Shown: positions 52,708-61,340, numbered from the stretch's first letter. The stretch: DNA of 64,000 nucleotides from JAGPUQ01 sp036961295 (GCA_036961295.1 JBALVX010000001.1:930001-994000), one strand, 5' to 3'. The notes: generated from the letters alone by a model not told the origin. Translations and numbers: made by a program.

Positions 52708-54205
52708 TCAAACTGACGCTATTAAAAATGTCACCCTGTCTGACAATGCCTTAAAAGTTGCTCAGCGCATTCGCAGCTTGCGGGATTTTCTCGACTTTCT
52801 CGCCGAGCACGGCCAGTGCATTACCTGGCCCGAGGCGGTATTGCCGGAACCCGACATTCGCGATATCGCCGTCGCCGCCGGACGGGATGCGATGAATGGC
52901 CCCGCCCTGCTGTTTGACGACATCAAAGGTTATCCCGGCAAGCGCTTGGCTTTAGGTGTTCACGGCAGCTTTACCAACCTGGCGCTGCTGCTCGGTCATC
53001 CGAAAGGCACCACGATTAAAGAATTGTTCTACGATATTATTTCCCGCTGGGGTTCAGACAAACCCTTACTCGAACGTGTACCGGTGGATCAGGCACCGAT
53101 CCACGAAAACCGTATTGACTCAAACTTTAATCTCTACGATCTGTTGCCGCTCTACCGCATTAACGAATACGACGGTGGTTTTTATATTGGTAAGGCCAAC
53201 GTCGTCAGCCGCGACCCCCACGACCCGGATAATTTCGGTAAACAAAATGTGGGCATTTACCGAATCCAGCCCCAGGGTAAAGATATTTTCACCTTGCTGT
53301 CGGTGCCCGCCCACGATATGGGTCGGATGATTATGGCTGCGGAAAAAGACGATAAACCGCTAAAAATTGCGGTGATGCTCGGCAACCACCCGGCCATGGC
53401 TATGTTTGCCGCCACACCCATCGGTTACGACGAATCCGAATTCGCCTACGCCTCGCAAATGATGGGCAGTCCACTGCGACTTACCGATTCCGGTAACGGC
53501 ATGGATATTCTCGCCGATTCGGAAATTGTGATCGAAGCCGAATTAATTCACGGCTCGCGGCAATACGAAGGCCCCTTTGGCGAATTCCCCGGTAGTTATA
53601 GCGGCGTGCGGATGGCTCCGCAATTTAAAGTGACCGGCATCTCCCATCGCGACAATCCGATTTTTGAAAACATTTACATCGGCAAAGGCTGGACCGAGCA
53701 CGACACACTTATTGGTCTTAACACCTCCGCACCGATCTACGCCAAACTAAAAGAAGATTTCCCCGAAGTAGAAGCCGTTAACGCACTGTATCAACACGGC
53801 CTCACCGGAATTATTTCAGTTAAAAACCGCTTTTCTGGTTTTGCTAAATCCGTCGCCATGCGTGCCCTCGGTACCCCCCACGGGCTGATGTATTTGAAAA
53901 ACCTGATTATGGTGGACGACGACGTCGATCCCTTCGATTTAAACCAGGTGATGTGGGCACTGTCCACTCGCACCCGCGCCGACGATATTATTGTGGTACC
54001 TAATATGCCGATGATTATTATTGACCCGGCTGCAGAAGTCCCCGGCAAGGGCCACCGATTAATTATCGATGCCACCAGTTTTATGCCGCCCGATAAAGTC
54101 GGTGCCGATGCCCAAATCGTCTCCCCACCCAGCGGGCCAAACATTGACGAGCTGGCGAAAGTCATTCAAGCATTACAACAGGAACAGCAAGGAGGCCAGT
54201 CATGA
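52697..54205 (+). CDS. UbiD-family hydroxyarylic acid decarboxylase
   Basis: The 502-residue protein is read from the ATG at 52697, which has GGAG 6 bases upstream and overlaps the aldehyde dehydrogenase end by 11 bp. An upstream open frame is the other-frame shadow of that gene. Family motifs include RIQPQGKDIFTLLSVPAHDM (20 residues) and the catalytic acidic region in EGPFGEFPGSYSG. With prenyl-FMN it removes CO2 from an aromatic acid. The neighbouring UbiX-like and subunit-D-like genes place it in the vanillate/4-hydroxybenzoate/gallate decarboxylase (VdcC/ShdC) group. Confidence 0.92.
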   Translation: MGTNQTDAIKNVTLSDNALKVAQRIRSLRDFLDFLAEHGQCITWPEAVLPEPDIRDIAVAAGRDAMNGPALLFDDIKGYPGKRLALGVHGSFTNLALLLGHPKGTTIKELFYDIISRWGSDKPLLERVPVDQAPIHENRIDSNFNLYDLLPLYRINEYDGGFYIGKANVVSRDPHDPDNFGKQNVGIYRIQPQGKDIFTLLSVPAHDMGRMIMAAEKDDKPLKIAVMLGNHPAMAMFAATPIGYDESEFAYASQMMGSPLRLTDSGNGMDILADSEIVIEAELIHGSRQYEGPFGEFPGSYSGVRMAPQFKVTGISHRDNPIFENIYIGKGWTEHDTLIGLNTSAPIYAKLKEDFPEVEAVNALYQHGLTGIISVKNRFSGFAKSVAMRALGTPHGLMYLKNLIMVDDDVDPFDLNQVMWALSTRTRADDIIVVPNMPMIIIDPAAEVPGKGHRLIIDATSFMPPDKVGADAQIVSPPSGPNIDELAKVIQALQQEQQGGQS

Positions 54206-54435
54206 GTTCTTGTCCACGTTGTCAGTCTGAACAGTCTGCCTGCCGCGTCGAACACGAGGGGCGCGACGCGCAAGGTGAACTGGTTTGGACCGTGTATTAC
54301 TGCACGGCCTGCTCCTTTACCTGGCGCGATAGCGAACCGGAAGAATCCATTGTGTACGCCAAACGCGATGCTTTTTCCCGCGTAGATTTAAGCAGACAGT
54401 ATCCGGTGGTAATGCCGCCACCTAATCGGGATTAA
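54202..54435 (+). CDS. Small subunit D of non-oxidative hydroxyarylic acid decarboxylase
   Basis: The 77-residue protein has two CxxC-type pairs (CPRCQSE and CTACSFTW), then WRDSEPEES, the pattern of VdcD/ShdD-type subunits. These short zinc-ribbon-like proteins accompany UbiD decarboxylases of the B-C-D type and are needed for activity in some of them. It overlaps the UbiD gene by 4 bp. Its presence separates this decarboxylase from ubiquinone biosynthesis and supports a catabolic role on a hydroxybenzoate. Confidence 0.88.
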   Translation: MSSCPRCQSEQSACRVEHEGRDAQGELVWTVYYCTACSFTWRDSEPEESIVYAKRDAFSRVDLSRQYPVVMPPPNRD

Positions 54436-54510
54436 GCGTTTTCCTTATAAACAATATCCCTTATAACAGCACAGCGTTTTTAATGCATAACAAGTGAAAC
54501 CAGGGTCATT

Positions 54511-55980
54511 ATGAACAACGACACCATCCTTACTGATATAAGCAAACTACTGGGTACGGTTCATGTTATCGCGGCGGATGCGCCAGAAGCTGCGCCCTAT
54601 CGAGAAAAAATCGAACGTATACGCCGCCCCGTCAGTTACGACAAGGAAGCCCGGCAAATTATCGCAATCGCCACACCGAGCGGCATCGACGACCTGCAAA
54701 ATATTTTAAAGTTAATCGCAGATAAGTCCGTCGCGATTTGGAATATGCCCAATGCCGGCGGTCTCGGTTCCACACCACCACCCGAGTCCGGCGATATTAT
54801 TATGCTCGATTTAAAGCGCATGAACGGCATCCTGGAAGTGAACACCACCGCCGCTTACGCCCTGGTGGAACCCGGCGTCACCTACCAACAAATGCAAGAC
54901 CACCTACGCGACAACAATATTCCGTTCTGGGTGGATATCGATAAAAATAGTAGTCACTCCATTGCCGACAGTATCAGCGCGCGAGAATTTGGTTACACGC
55001 CCTATGGCGACCACCTGCTAATGCAATGCGGTATGGAAGTCATGTTAGCCAATGGCAGCGTGGTGAGAACCGGCATGGGCGCCATGCCAAAAAGTAACAC
55101 CTGGCAATTATTTAAATACGGTTATGGCCCCTATGTGGATGGCCTTTTTACCCAATCCAATCTCGGCATTATTACCAAAATCGGCTTGTGGTTAATGCCC
55201 GCTCCGCCCATGTACAAACCCTTTACCGTGCAGCTTGCCGACGAACAGGCGATGGCCGCAGCGGTCGATGCGCTGCACACCTTTAAAGTGAATATGTTGA
55301 TTCCCAATACCGTCGTTGTCAGCAATGCGACACAGGATGCGGTGTTGTTTGCTGGTGAATCGACAAACACAGAATCCAGTAATAACGAACTTGCCACTAA
55401 ATATAATATCGGCGCGTGGAATCTCTACGGCGCGGTGTACGGTATACCCGGCAATGTCGATATTATCTGGGGTGCCCTTGAAGGCGCATTAAGCGGGATC
55501 CCCGGAGCAACACTTAAAGTGAGCGAAGACCTGGACGAAAACCTAATCTGGCAAAACCGAGAACAAGCCATGCGTGGGCTAGTCACGCCACAGGAAAACA
55601 AATCCAGCTCAGATCACGGCTACATACGTTTTGCGCTCGGTGCTGTAATCGAAGGCAGCGACGCCACCACCATTAACGACGCTATACAGAGCATCGCCAG
55701 TAAACACAGCACCACCGCTTTTACCGAATTCGCCCTCACCTGGCGCACCATGATGGCTCGTATTAGCCTGCCCTACCAACACGACGATGCCGAGAGCTTA
55801 GAGCAAGCAAGAAACTGCGCGCGAGCCATGCTCGCTGAATTAGCCGAGCAAGGTTATGGTGCAACCCATGCCGATTCGGATATTTTACTGGATGCTACAG
55901 AGTCGTTTACTCACGCCGGAATTAATGATTTACAACAACGAATAAAAACCGCCTTAGACCCCAGCGCGGTTTTTGGTTAA
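54511..55980 (+). CDS. Degenerate VAO/PCMH-family flavoprotein paralogue
   Basis: The 489-residue paralogue of the 49266 flavoprotein keeps the FAD domain (IIMLDLKRMNGILEV, EPGVTYQQMQDHL, GYTPYGDHLLMQCGMEV, GLFTQSNLGIITKIG). The substrate side has changed: the position of VAO Tyr108 is Leu85, the Tyr503-Arg504 pair is Thr452-His453 (GYGATHADSD), the HH pair is lost (RTMMARIS), and the covalent His position is Tyr371 (HGYIRFAL). The protein also ends at DPSAVFG, without the SPGKxGxW tail. It has no cytochrome c gene of its own. It may act on a non-phenolic substrate or be non-enzymatic. The reading frame is intact. Confidence 0.85.
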   Translation: MNNDTILTDISKLLGTVHVIAADAPEAAPYREKIERIRRPVSYDKEARQIIAIATPSGIDDLQNILKLIADKSVAIWNMPNAGGLGSTPPPESGDIIMLDLKRMNGILEVNTTAAYALVEPGVTYQQMQDHLRDNNIPFWVDIDKNSSHSIADSISAREFGYTPYGDHLLMQCGMEVMLANGSVVRTGMGAMPKSNTWQLFKYGYGPYVDGLFTQSNLGIITKIGLWLMPAPPMYKPFTVQLADEQAMAAAVDALHTFKVNMLIPNTVVVSNATQDAVLFAGESTNTESSNNELATKYNIGAWNLYGAVYGIPGNVDIIWGALEGALSGIPGATLKVSEDLDENLIWQNREQAMRGLVTPQENKSSSDHGYIRFALGAVIEGSDATTINDAIQSIASKHSTTAFTEFALTWRTMMARISLPYQHDDAESLEQARNCARAMLAELAEQGYGATHADSDILLDATESFTHAGINDLQQRIKTALDPSAVFG

Positions 55981-56027
55981 TAGTAAGCAGAGGTATTGTG
56001 TGTCGCTTATTTCGGGGCAGGTTCAAC

Positions 56028-56135
56028 ACTTAACGTTGGGATAACCGGCCCGTTACAGTGCTCTTTGGAGATATGAAAATACCTGCACATCGGAAAAGCG
56101 CACTGTAACGAGTCAGGTTCATCCCCTGGTTAGGT
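56028..56135 (-). repeat. Integron attC recombination site
   Basis: On the reverse strand the site begins with ACCTAAC (R'' box, RYYYAAC) and ends with GTTAAGT (R' box, GTTRRRY), 108 bp apart. The two halves fold on each other: GGGATGAACC pairs with the GGTTATCCC side with one extrahelical base, then an unpaired spacer, then 11 perfect pairs CGTTACAGTGC (56051-56061 with 56100-56110), leaving a 38-base loop. Two box pairs, a spacer, an extra-helical base and a variable loop are the defining structure of attC. It lies just after the stop of the reverse-strand gene, as in a gene cassette. Confidence 0.85.
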
Positions 56136-56733
56136 GGATAGCCATGCTCCTGATCCGTATTAAGTCTACGCGAAATCCAAATTTTTGAATCATAGCTTTC
56201 AGTCATGCGCTTGATACAGATTATTTGCTTTTAGCTGATAATATTGAATCAACGAATTCGACAAATTTGGGCTCCAACAATGGTCTCGTCATAGGGCTTG
56301 TTTCCCAAGTCTTCTGCATCCCTCGTGTATCAAGCAGTCCATCAATTACGTGCTCGAGCTCCCGAAGATCCTCCTCGTGAGTCGTCGACGAATATTGTCC
56401 CCAGTACATCCAGAAGTAATAGGTATTTGCCCAGTCAATTGCTAACGCTCGCTCTGCGGAAACGCCCTCCGCTTCCCCTAAGTCTTCGTAGTATTTATCT
56501 AATCCCCAGTTCTTTATCTGATCGTGTGCAACTTGGGGATTGGCGATCATCGATAACGCCATTTCACGGACACCCCTAGCGCGTTCCAGTCGATTTAGAT
56601 CCGCAGTTGTGTTTTTCGCGTGTCGCACTTGAATCGCGACGTAACCGAGTGTCAGGACAACGGCAACCGCGCCCAGTATCTCTCCGATTGCCCCTGCTGC
56701 GTCCCAGTTCATAAGTCTACTCAATCCACCTAA
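56034..56733 (-). mobile_element. Single integron gene cassette (about 700 bp)
   Basis: Read on the reverse strand, the cassette starts at the TTAGGT following the G of a GTTAGGT core (56728-56734), carries one gene, and ends at the G of the GTTAAGT core of the attC site. In the circular form the R' box would be G plus its own TTAGGT, exactly complementary to the R'' box ACCTAAC. That match is expected only of a true cassette. No integrase gene and no second attC are visible, so it appears to be a lone cassette at a secondary site or the relic of an array. Confidence 0.8.
56221..56712 (-). CDS. Cassette-encoded small membrane protein of unknown function
   Basis: Read from the ATG at 56712 (MNWDAAGAIGEILGAVAVVL) the protein has 163 residues. 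A TTG four codons upstream is possible. One membrane helix spans about residues 6-27, followed by a charged helical domain rich in Trp and Tyr (ANTYYFWMYWGQYSSTTHEE). Similar one-helix proteins are common in marine gammaproteobacteria, but their function is unknown to me. The gene sits with an AGGTGG element inside the cassette's start and its stop 86 bp from the attC boundary, matching cassette architecture. Confidence 0.78.
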   Translation of the reverse strand: MNWDAAGAIGEILGAVAVVLTLGYVAIQVRHAKNTTADLNRLERARGVREMALSMIANPQVAHDQIKNWGLDKYYEDLGEAEGVSAERALAIDWANTYYFWMYWGQYSSTTHEEDLRELEHVIDGLLDTRGMQKTWETSPMTRPLLEPKFVEFVDSILSAKSK

Positions 56734-57117
56734 CTATTAGTTAACTGCACATGCTGTATATGTACCTGATTCGGGATACTTTGCTGCTTGTGCAGTATAT
56801 GCACCCAATTTCGGATATTTTACAGCATCTGCCGTATATCATTCCTTAACCCCAATTTATCTATCGTCCTAATATATTGATATTAAGATAGAAATCAACT
56901 GCTTTTATTATTGGCCTAGTTTAATAGCGATTAGGTCGCCACAAAATAACGCCGTTATTGTCATTAATAAAAGAACACATGCACGCCCATACTTTGACGA
57001 TCAGCTTTATATCGGTTCTTGTCGCCCAGTAAAAACATCCGGTACACTGCGGTCGATTCACCTGGACTAATCATCCGAACGCCCTTATAAAATTTCAAAT
57101 TTTGGACAGGCTTATTG
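56734..57117. other. Gap between the cassette and the cytochrome oxidase region
   Basis: No gene seen. It contains the 39-bp tandem repeat (56753-56840) next to the cassette boundary and an inverted pair CTGCACATGC (56744) and GCTTGTGCAG (56786) with one mismatch. A GGACAGG ribosome site marks the gene at 57118. Confidence 0.5.
56753..56840. repeat. 39-bp tandem repeat, two full copies and a partial third
   Basis: Units start at 56753 (GCTGTATATGTACCTGATTC), 56792 (GCAGTATATGCACCCAATTT) and 56831 (GCCGTATATC), with exactly 39 bp between starts. The two complete units agree in most positions. It adjoins the upstream core site of the cassette. Confidence 0.7.
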
Positions 57118-57786
57118 ATGCTCCCGCTTCGCCCACAGGTTAATCGCTATGGCCTTTTAGGCCCTACAAGCCTATTGATGTGTCGCTTGATGGTGTGCTT
57201 CTTGATGATGGGTCTCTTAATGATGAGCTTAGGAACATCCGCCCTGGCCGGCGGTGGTGGCGTCGTTATTAACGAAGATGCCTGCATTATTCCGATTGAT
57301 TTCTACACGGCACACCTTACCGCGTATCAACCTGACTCAAACGATAACGAGGAGTTCTGTCGGGATATCCCGGGCACCGGCGATACTATTTTCGTGCTCA
57401 ATTATTTACACAGCAGCCTGAAGCAGGTGCCGGTGGATTTTCGAATCGTCAAAGATGTCACGGGCCTGGGGCGATTCGTGCGCTGGGAAGATCTGCAGCG
57501 ACTCGACAATATCGAAAGTGACACGGTGTTTTACCAGCCTCCCAGTATCGAGGCAGATGGTTCGTACCAGGCGCGCTACGATTTTGCGGCAACGGGCAAT
57601 TACATTGGCATCGTGACGGCCGGGCACCCGAGTAACGGTAATACTTATCGTGGGGTTTTTCCCTTTAGTGTGGGGGCGAGCAATTATCCGCTTTGGTTGC
57701 TGTACGTACTATTGGCGGGTTTAGCGCTGTGCCTGGCGCGTTATGTGGTCGTGACCCGGTTAAAACGCACGTCCAAAACTCTCTGA
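57118..57786 (+). CDS. Exported membrane-anchored protein before the cytochrome oxidase operon
   Basis: The 222-residue protein has a long N-terminal signal (through LMMSLGTSALAG), a periplasmic beta-rich domain (IPIDFYTAHLTAYQPDSNDN, GYFFP-like aromatic strands, HPSNGNTYRGVFPFSVGA), and a C-terminal membrane helix (about residues 190-210, YPLWLLYVLLAGLALCLARY). The domain has no match I can name. It directly precedes the oxidase genes on the same strand, which suggests a role in oxidase assembly or copper delivery (inference), though the His/Met-rich metal motifs of known copper chaperones are not obvious. Confidence 0.7.
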   Translation: MLPLRPQVNRYGLLGPTSLLMCRLMVCFLMMGLLMMSLGTSALAGGGGVVINEDACIIPIDFYTAHLTAYQPDSNDNEEFCRDIPGTGDTIFVLNYLHSSLKQVPVDFRIVKDVTGLGRFVRWEDLQRLDNIESDTVFYQPPSIEADGSYQARYDFAATGNYIGIVTAGHPSNGNTYRGVFPFSVGASNYPLWLLYVLLAGLALCLARYVVVTRLKRTSKTL

Positions 57787-58121
57787 TTACTCCGCTATCG
57801 AGGCGGAACATCTGCGCAAATCCCCTGCCCTGATACAGAAACTATTCGACATTTTCGGACGCTAAGTTGACTTGCCTGAGGCACTTGACATGTGCTTTAC
57901 TTGGCTTAGGTGTTTGTGCTGACACCGATTACTGACAGCCCTTTAAGAATAACCGGGCTTGAAGGTAATAACTTATTTTTATAAAACATAGCATTAGGTC
58001 TCAGTTGTACCGGCGCAGGATGCCCCGGAGATTTTGAGAAAGAAGTGGGAATCAACCAGAGGTTTTAAGTAATTACCTGATATAAGAAAAGATTCAGCTG
58101 TGAGTTAGAGGGAGTTATAAC
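57787..58121. other. Leader of the cytochrome oxidase operon
   Basis: No gene seen. TTGACA at 57885-57890 has no good -10 box at 16-18 bases. GAGGGAG at about 58108 is the ribosome site of the subunit II gene, which begins with GTG at 58122. Confidence 0.45.
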
Positions 58122-59489
58122 GTGGCATTAGCGATCGCACTGGTATTGTTGGTTGTAGGTTCAGTACTGTTCCACTTCTTGAGTCCGTGGTGGCTAACCC
58201 CTATCGCCTCAAACTGGACTATGATTGACGATACGATAGCTATTACCTTCTGGGTTACCGGGTTTGTTTTCGTCACTGTTAATTTCTTCATGGCCTATGT
58301 GATAGTTCGCTATCGACATCGCGAGGACAGAACTGCCTCCTACGAACCCGAAAATAAAAAATTAGAATGGTGGCTGATTGGCCTAACCACTGTGGGCGTT
58401 GCAGCGATGCTGGCTCCCGGGTTGTTTGTCTGGGCAAAAATTGTCGATGTTCCCGAAGATGCCGCAGTTGTCGAAGTCATCGGTCAGCAATGGCACTGGA
58501 GTTACCGTTTCCCCGGCGATGATGGTGTACTGGGAACCGTTCACTCGCGCCTGGTCAGCGACGATAATCCCTTCGGTATGAATCCCGACGATCCCGCCGG
58601 ACAGGACGACGTACTGATCGCCAGTAACGAGTTGCATCTGCCCCTCGATCAGCCGGTCAAGCTGGCTTTACGCTCTAAAGACGTTCTACATAATTTTTCC
58701 GTTGCACAATTCAGAGTCAAGATGGATCTGGTGCCAGGCATGGTGCCCTATATCTGGTTAACGCCAACCCGCACGGGCCGCTTCGATATTCTCTGTGAAG
58801 AACTCTGCGGCATTGCCCACTACACCATGCGCGGTCATGTTGTGGTTGAGCCACAGGAGACCTTTGATACCTGGTTACACAGCTACCCAACCTATGCAGA
58901 GACCTTAGTCAGCGTGCCTGGCAATGCGGCAGCGGGTGAAGCGGCATACGCGGTTTGCGCGACTTGTCACGGTGCTCAGGGACAAGGTAATGCCGCACTC
59001 AACGCGCCTAAATTAAGCGGCCTGGACGACTGGTACATGGCCCGGCAACTCAAGTACTTTAAAACCGGTGTTCGAGGCGCCCACGAGGACGATACCTACG
59101 GTCGGCAAATGGCTCCCATGGCTATGACCCTGGCGAACGACGCGGCCATCAATAATGTCGTCGCCTACATCGCCACCCTCCCTGATAAACCCGCAGCAAA
59201 AACCATCGACCAACAGGTTTCCCAGAACGGGGAGCGCTTGTATCGCTCTTGTGGCGCTTGCCACGGCGCTAATGGTCAGGGTATTCAGGCGATGAATGCG
59301 CCGCGTTTAGCGGGCATGGACGACTGGTATTTAGCAACGCAACTAACCAACTTTAAAGAAGGTATTCGCGGCGCTCATGCCAAGGATTTGTACGGCCCAC
59401 AGATGGGTTTGATGGCGTCTATTCTGGCGCAGGACAATGCCGTTAACGATATGGTGAGCTACCTCAATACGCTGGAAAATTCGCAATAA
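58122..59489 (+). CDS. coxB: Cytochrome c oxidase subunit II with two fused haem c domains
   Basis: The 455-residue protein has two N-terminal membrane helices (about residues 2-25 and 43-65) and a CuA domain with WHWSYRFPGDD, HNFSVAQF and CEELCGIAHYTM (about 225-236, the Cys-X3-Cys and His-Met ligands). Two c-type cytochrome domains follow, with CATCH near residue 280 and CGACH near residue 377, both in the same KLSGLDDWYMARQL-like context, so they arose by duplication. A single fused cytochrome is usual for caa3 oxidases, and two are less common. The start is GTG, supported by GAGGGAG upstream. Confidence 0.92.
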   Translation: MALAIALVLLVVGSVLFHFLSPWWLTPIASNWTMIDDTIAITFWVTGFVFVTVNFFMAYVIVRYRHREDRTASYEPENKKLEWWLIGLTTVGVAAMLAPGLFVWAKIVDVPEDAAVVEVIGQQWHWSYRFPGDDGVLGTVHSRLVSDDNPFGMNPDDPAGQDDVLIASNELHLPLDQPVKLALRSKDVLHNFSVAQFRVKMDLVPGMVPYIWLTPTRTGRFDILCEELCGIAHYTMRGHVVVEPQETFDTWLHSYPTYAETLVSVPGNAAAGEAAYAVCATCHGAQGQGNAALNAPKLSGLDDWYMARQLKYFKTGVRGAHEDDTYGRQMAPMAMTLANDAAINNVVAYIATLPDKPAAKTIDQQVSQNGERLYRSCGACHGANGQGIQAMNAPRLAGMDDWYLATQLTNFKEGIRGAHAKDLYGPQMGLMASILAQDNAVNDMVSYLNTLENSQ

Positions 59490-59561
59490 CTTAACGAGCT
59501 AGCAAACACATAACATGTGGTAAAAAAATTAGTCCATAGATAACAAAATGAGGACGCATTA

Positions 59562-61340
59562 ATGACCGGAGTTGCCCACGACGAGACTGCCTACGCCCCA
59601 CCTTCAGAGGTGCCGGAAGAAGAGCTCTATCATCCGAAAACGTTTATCGGCAAATACATCTGGAGCCAGGATGCCAAGGTCATTGCCATTCAGTATTCAC
59701 TGACTGCAATCGGCATCGGTATTGTTGCGCTGGTGCTATCGGGAATCATGCGTTTGCAGCTTGGCTTCCCGGATACTTTTTCCTTTATCGATCCCAGCGC
59801 CTACCTGCAATACGTGACCATGCACGGGATGATTATGGTCGTCTATCTGCTCACTGCACTATTTTTGGGTGGCTTTGGCAACTACCTGATTCCGCTGATG
59901 TGCGGTGCCCGCGATATGGTGTTTCCCTACCTCAACATGCTTAGCTACTGGGTGTATCTGCTTGCTGTGCTGATACTGGTGGCGAGCTTTTTCGTACCGG
60001 GAGGCACCACCGGATCGGGCTGGACCTTGTACCCGCCGCAATCAATTTTACAGGGCACGCCCGGTTCAAACTGGGGCATTATTTTAATGCTGGTGTCTCT
60101 CGCCTTCTTTATTATTGGCTTCACCATGGGCGGTCTTAACTACATCGTTACGGTCTTACAGGCGCGCGCAAGAGGCATGACCTTGATGCGTTTACCGCTC
60201 ACGGTGTGGGGTATTTTTATGGCCACCATTTTGGCCTTACTCGCCTTTCCCGCCTTGTTTGTCAGCGCTATTATGATGCTGCTCGATCACACCCTGGGCA
60301 CCAGCTTTTTTATGCCTGCCATCATGTCGATGGGCGAACAACTGGATTACGAAGGTGGCAGCCCGGTATTGTTCCAACACCTATTCTGGTTCTTTGGCCA
60401 TCCCGAAGTTTACATCGTGGCGCTACCCGCCTTTGGCATTGTTTCTGATTTGATTAGCATTCATGCGCGCAAAAATATTTTCGGCTATCGCATGATGGTG
60501 TGGGCCATTATCGCCATCGGCGCACTCAGCTTTGTGGTGTGGGCCCACCATATGTATGTGAGTGGTATGAATCCATTATTTGGTTTCTTTTTTGCCACCA
60601 CCACATTAATTATTGCCATCCCCACCGCGCTCAAAGTCTACAACTGGGTATTAACGTTATGGCGGGGCAATATTCGCCTCACCGTGCCGATGCTATTTGC
60701 CATCGGCTTTGTATTTACCTTTATCAACGGCGGCCTCACCGGTTTATTTTTGGGTAATGTGGTGGTCGACGTACCGCTTTCCGATACCTATTTTGTTGTC
60801 GCTCACTTCCACATGGTGATGGCCGTGTCGCCGGTACTGGTGATATTCGGTGCGATCTACCACTGGTATCCGAAAATCACTGGGCGGATGCTCAACGACA
60901 CCCTGGGTAAGTTTCACTTTTGGGCGACTTTCCTCGGCACCTATGCGATTTATTATCCAATGCACTATCTGGGCTTTCTCGGCGTGCCAAGACGCTACTA
61001 CGCCATGGGTAATACGGGTTTTATTCCCGAATCGGCACAGGCCGTCAACGCCAGCATCACCATCGCAGCGCTGTTCGTCGGGGTTATACAACTGGTGTTT
61101 TTCTATAACCTGTTTGTGAGTTACTTCAGGGGCAAAGCGTCTGGCGGGAACCCCTGGGAAGCCACTACGCTGGAATGGCAAACTCCCGATACGCCACCCA
61201 AGCACGGTAATTTTGGCGCCGAATTGCCGATCGTTTACCGCTGGGCCTACGATTACAGTGTGCCGGGCGCGGAGCTCGATTACATACCGCAGAACCAGCC
61301 GCCCAAACAGACGAGTCAACGCGACGAGGATGCACAATGA
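59562..61340 (+). CDS. coxA: Cytochrome c oxidase subunit I
   Basis: The 592-residue haem-copper oxidase catalytic subunit has about 12-14 membrane helices. Haem and CuB ligands are visible: His in TMHGMIMVVY, the GHPEVYIVALPAFG segment with the His-Tyr cross-link, the His pair in VWAHHMYVSG, and VAHFHMVM near the C-terminus. The Glu in GHPEVY marks the A-type proton channel. It reduces O2 to water using electrons from CuA and the fused cytochromes. Its stop overlaps the next gene by 4 bp. N- and C-terminal tails are longer than in minimal subunits. Confidence 0.95.
   Translation: MTGVAHDETAYAPPSEVPEEELYHPKTFIGKYIWSQDAKVIAIQYSLTAIGIGIVALVLSGIMRLQLGFPDTFSFIDPSAYLQYVTMHGMIMVVYLLTALFLGGFGNYLIPLMCGARDMVFPYLNMLSYWVYLLAVLILVASFFVPGGTTGSGWTLYPPQSILQGTPGSNWGIILMLVSLAFFIIGFTMGGLNYIVTVLQARARGMTLMRLPLTVWGIFMATILALLAFPALFVSAIMMLLDHTLGTSFFMPAIMSMGEQLDYEGGSPVLFQHLFWFFGHPEVYIVALPAFGIVSDLISIHARKNIFGYRMMVWAIIAIGALSFVVWAHHMYVSGMNPLFGFFFATTTLIIAIPTALKVYNWVLTLWRGNIRLTVPMLFAIGFVFTFINGGLTGLFLGNVVVDVPLSDTYFVVAHFHMVMAVSPVLVIFGAIYHWYPKITGRMLNDTLGKFHFWATFLGTYAIYYPMHYLGFLGVPRRYYAMGNTGFIPESAQAVNASITIAALFVGVIQLVFFYNLFVSYFRGKASGGNPWEATTLEWQTPDTPPKHGNFGAELPIVYRWAYDYSVPGAELDYIPQNQPPKQTSQRDEDAQ

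Noticed and set aside
57885..57913. TTGACA as a -35 box for the oxidase operon
   Set aside because: No acceptable -10 hexamer at 16-18 bases downstream.
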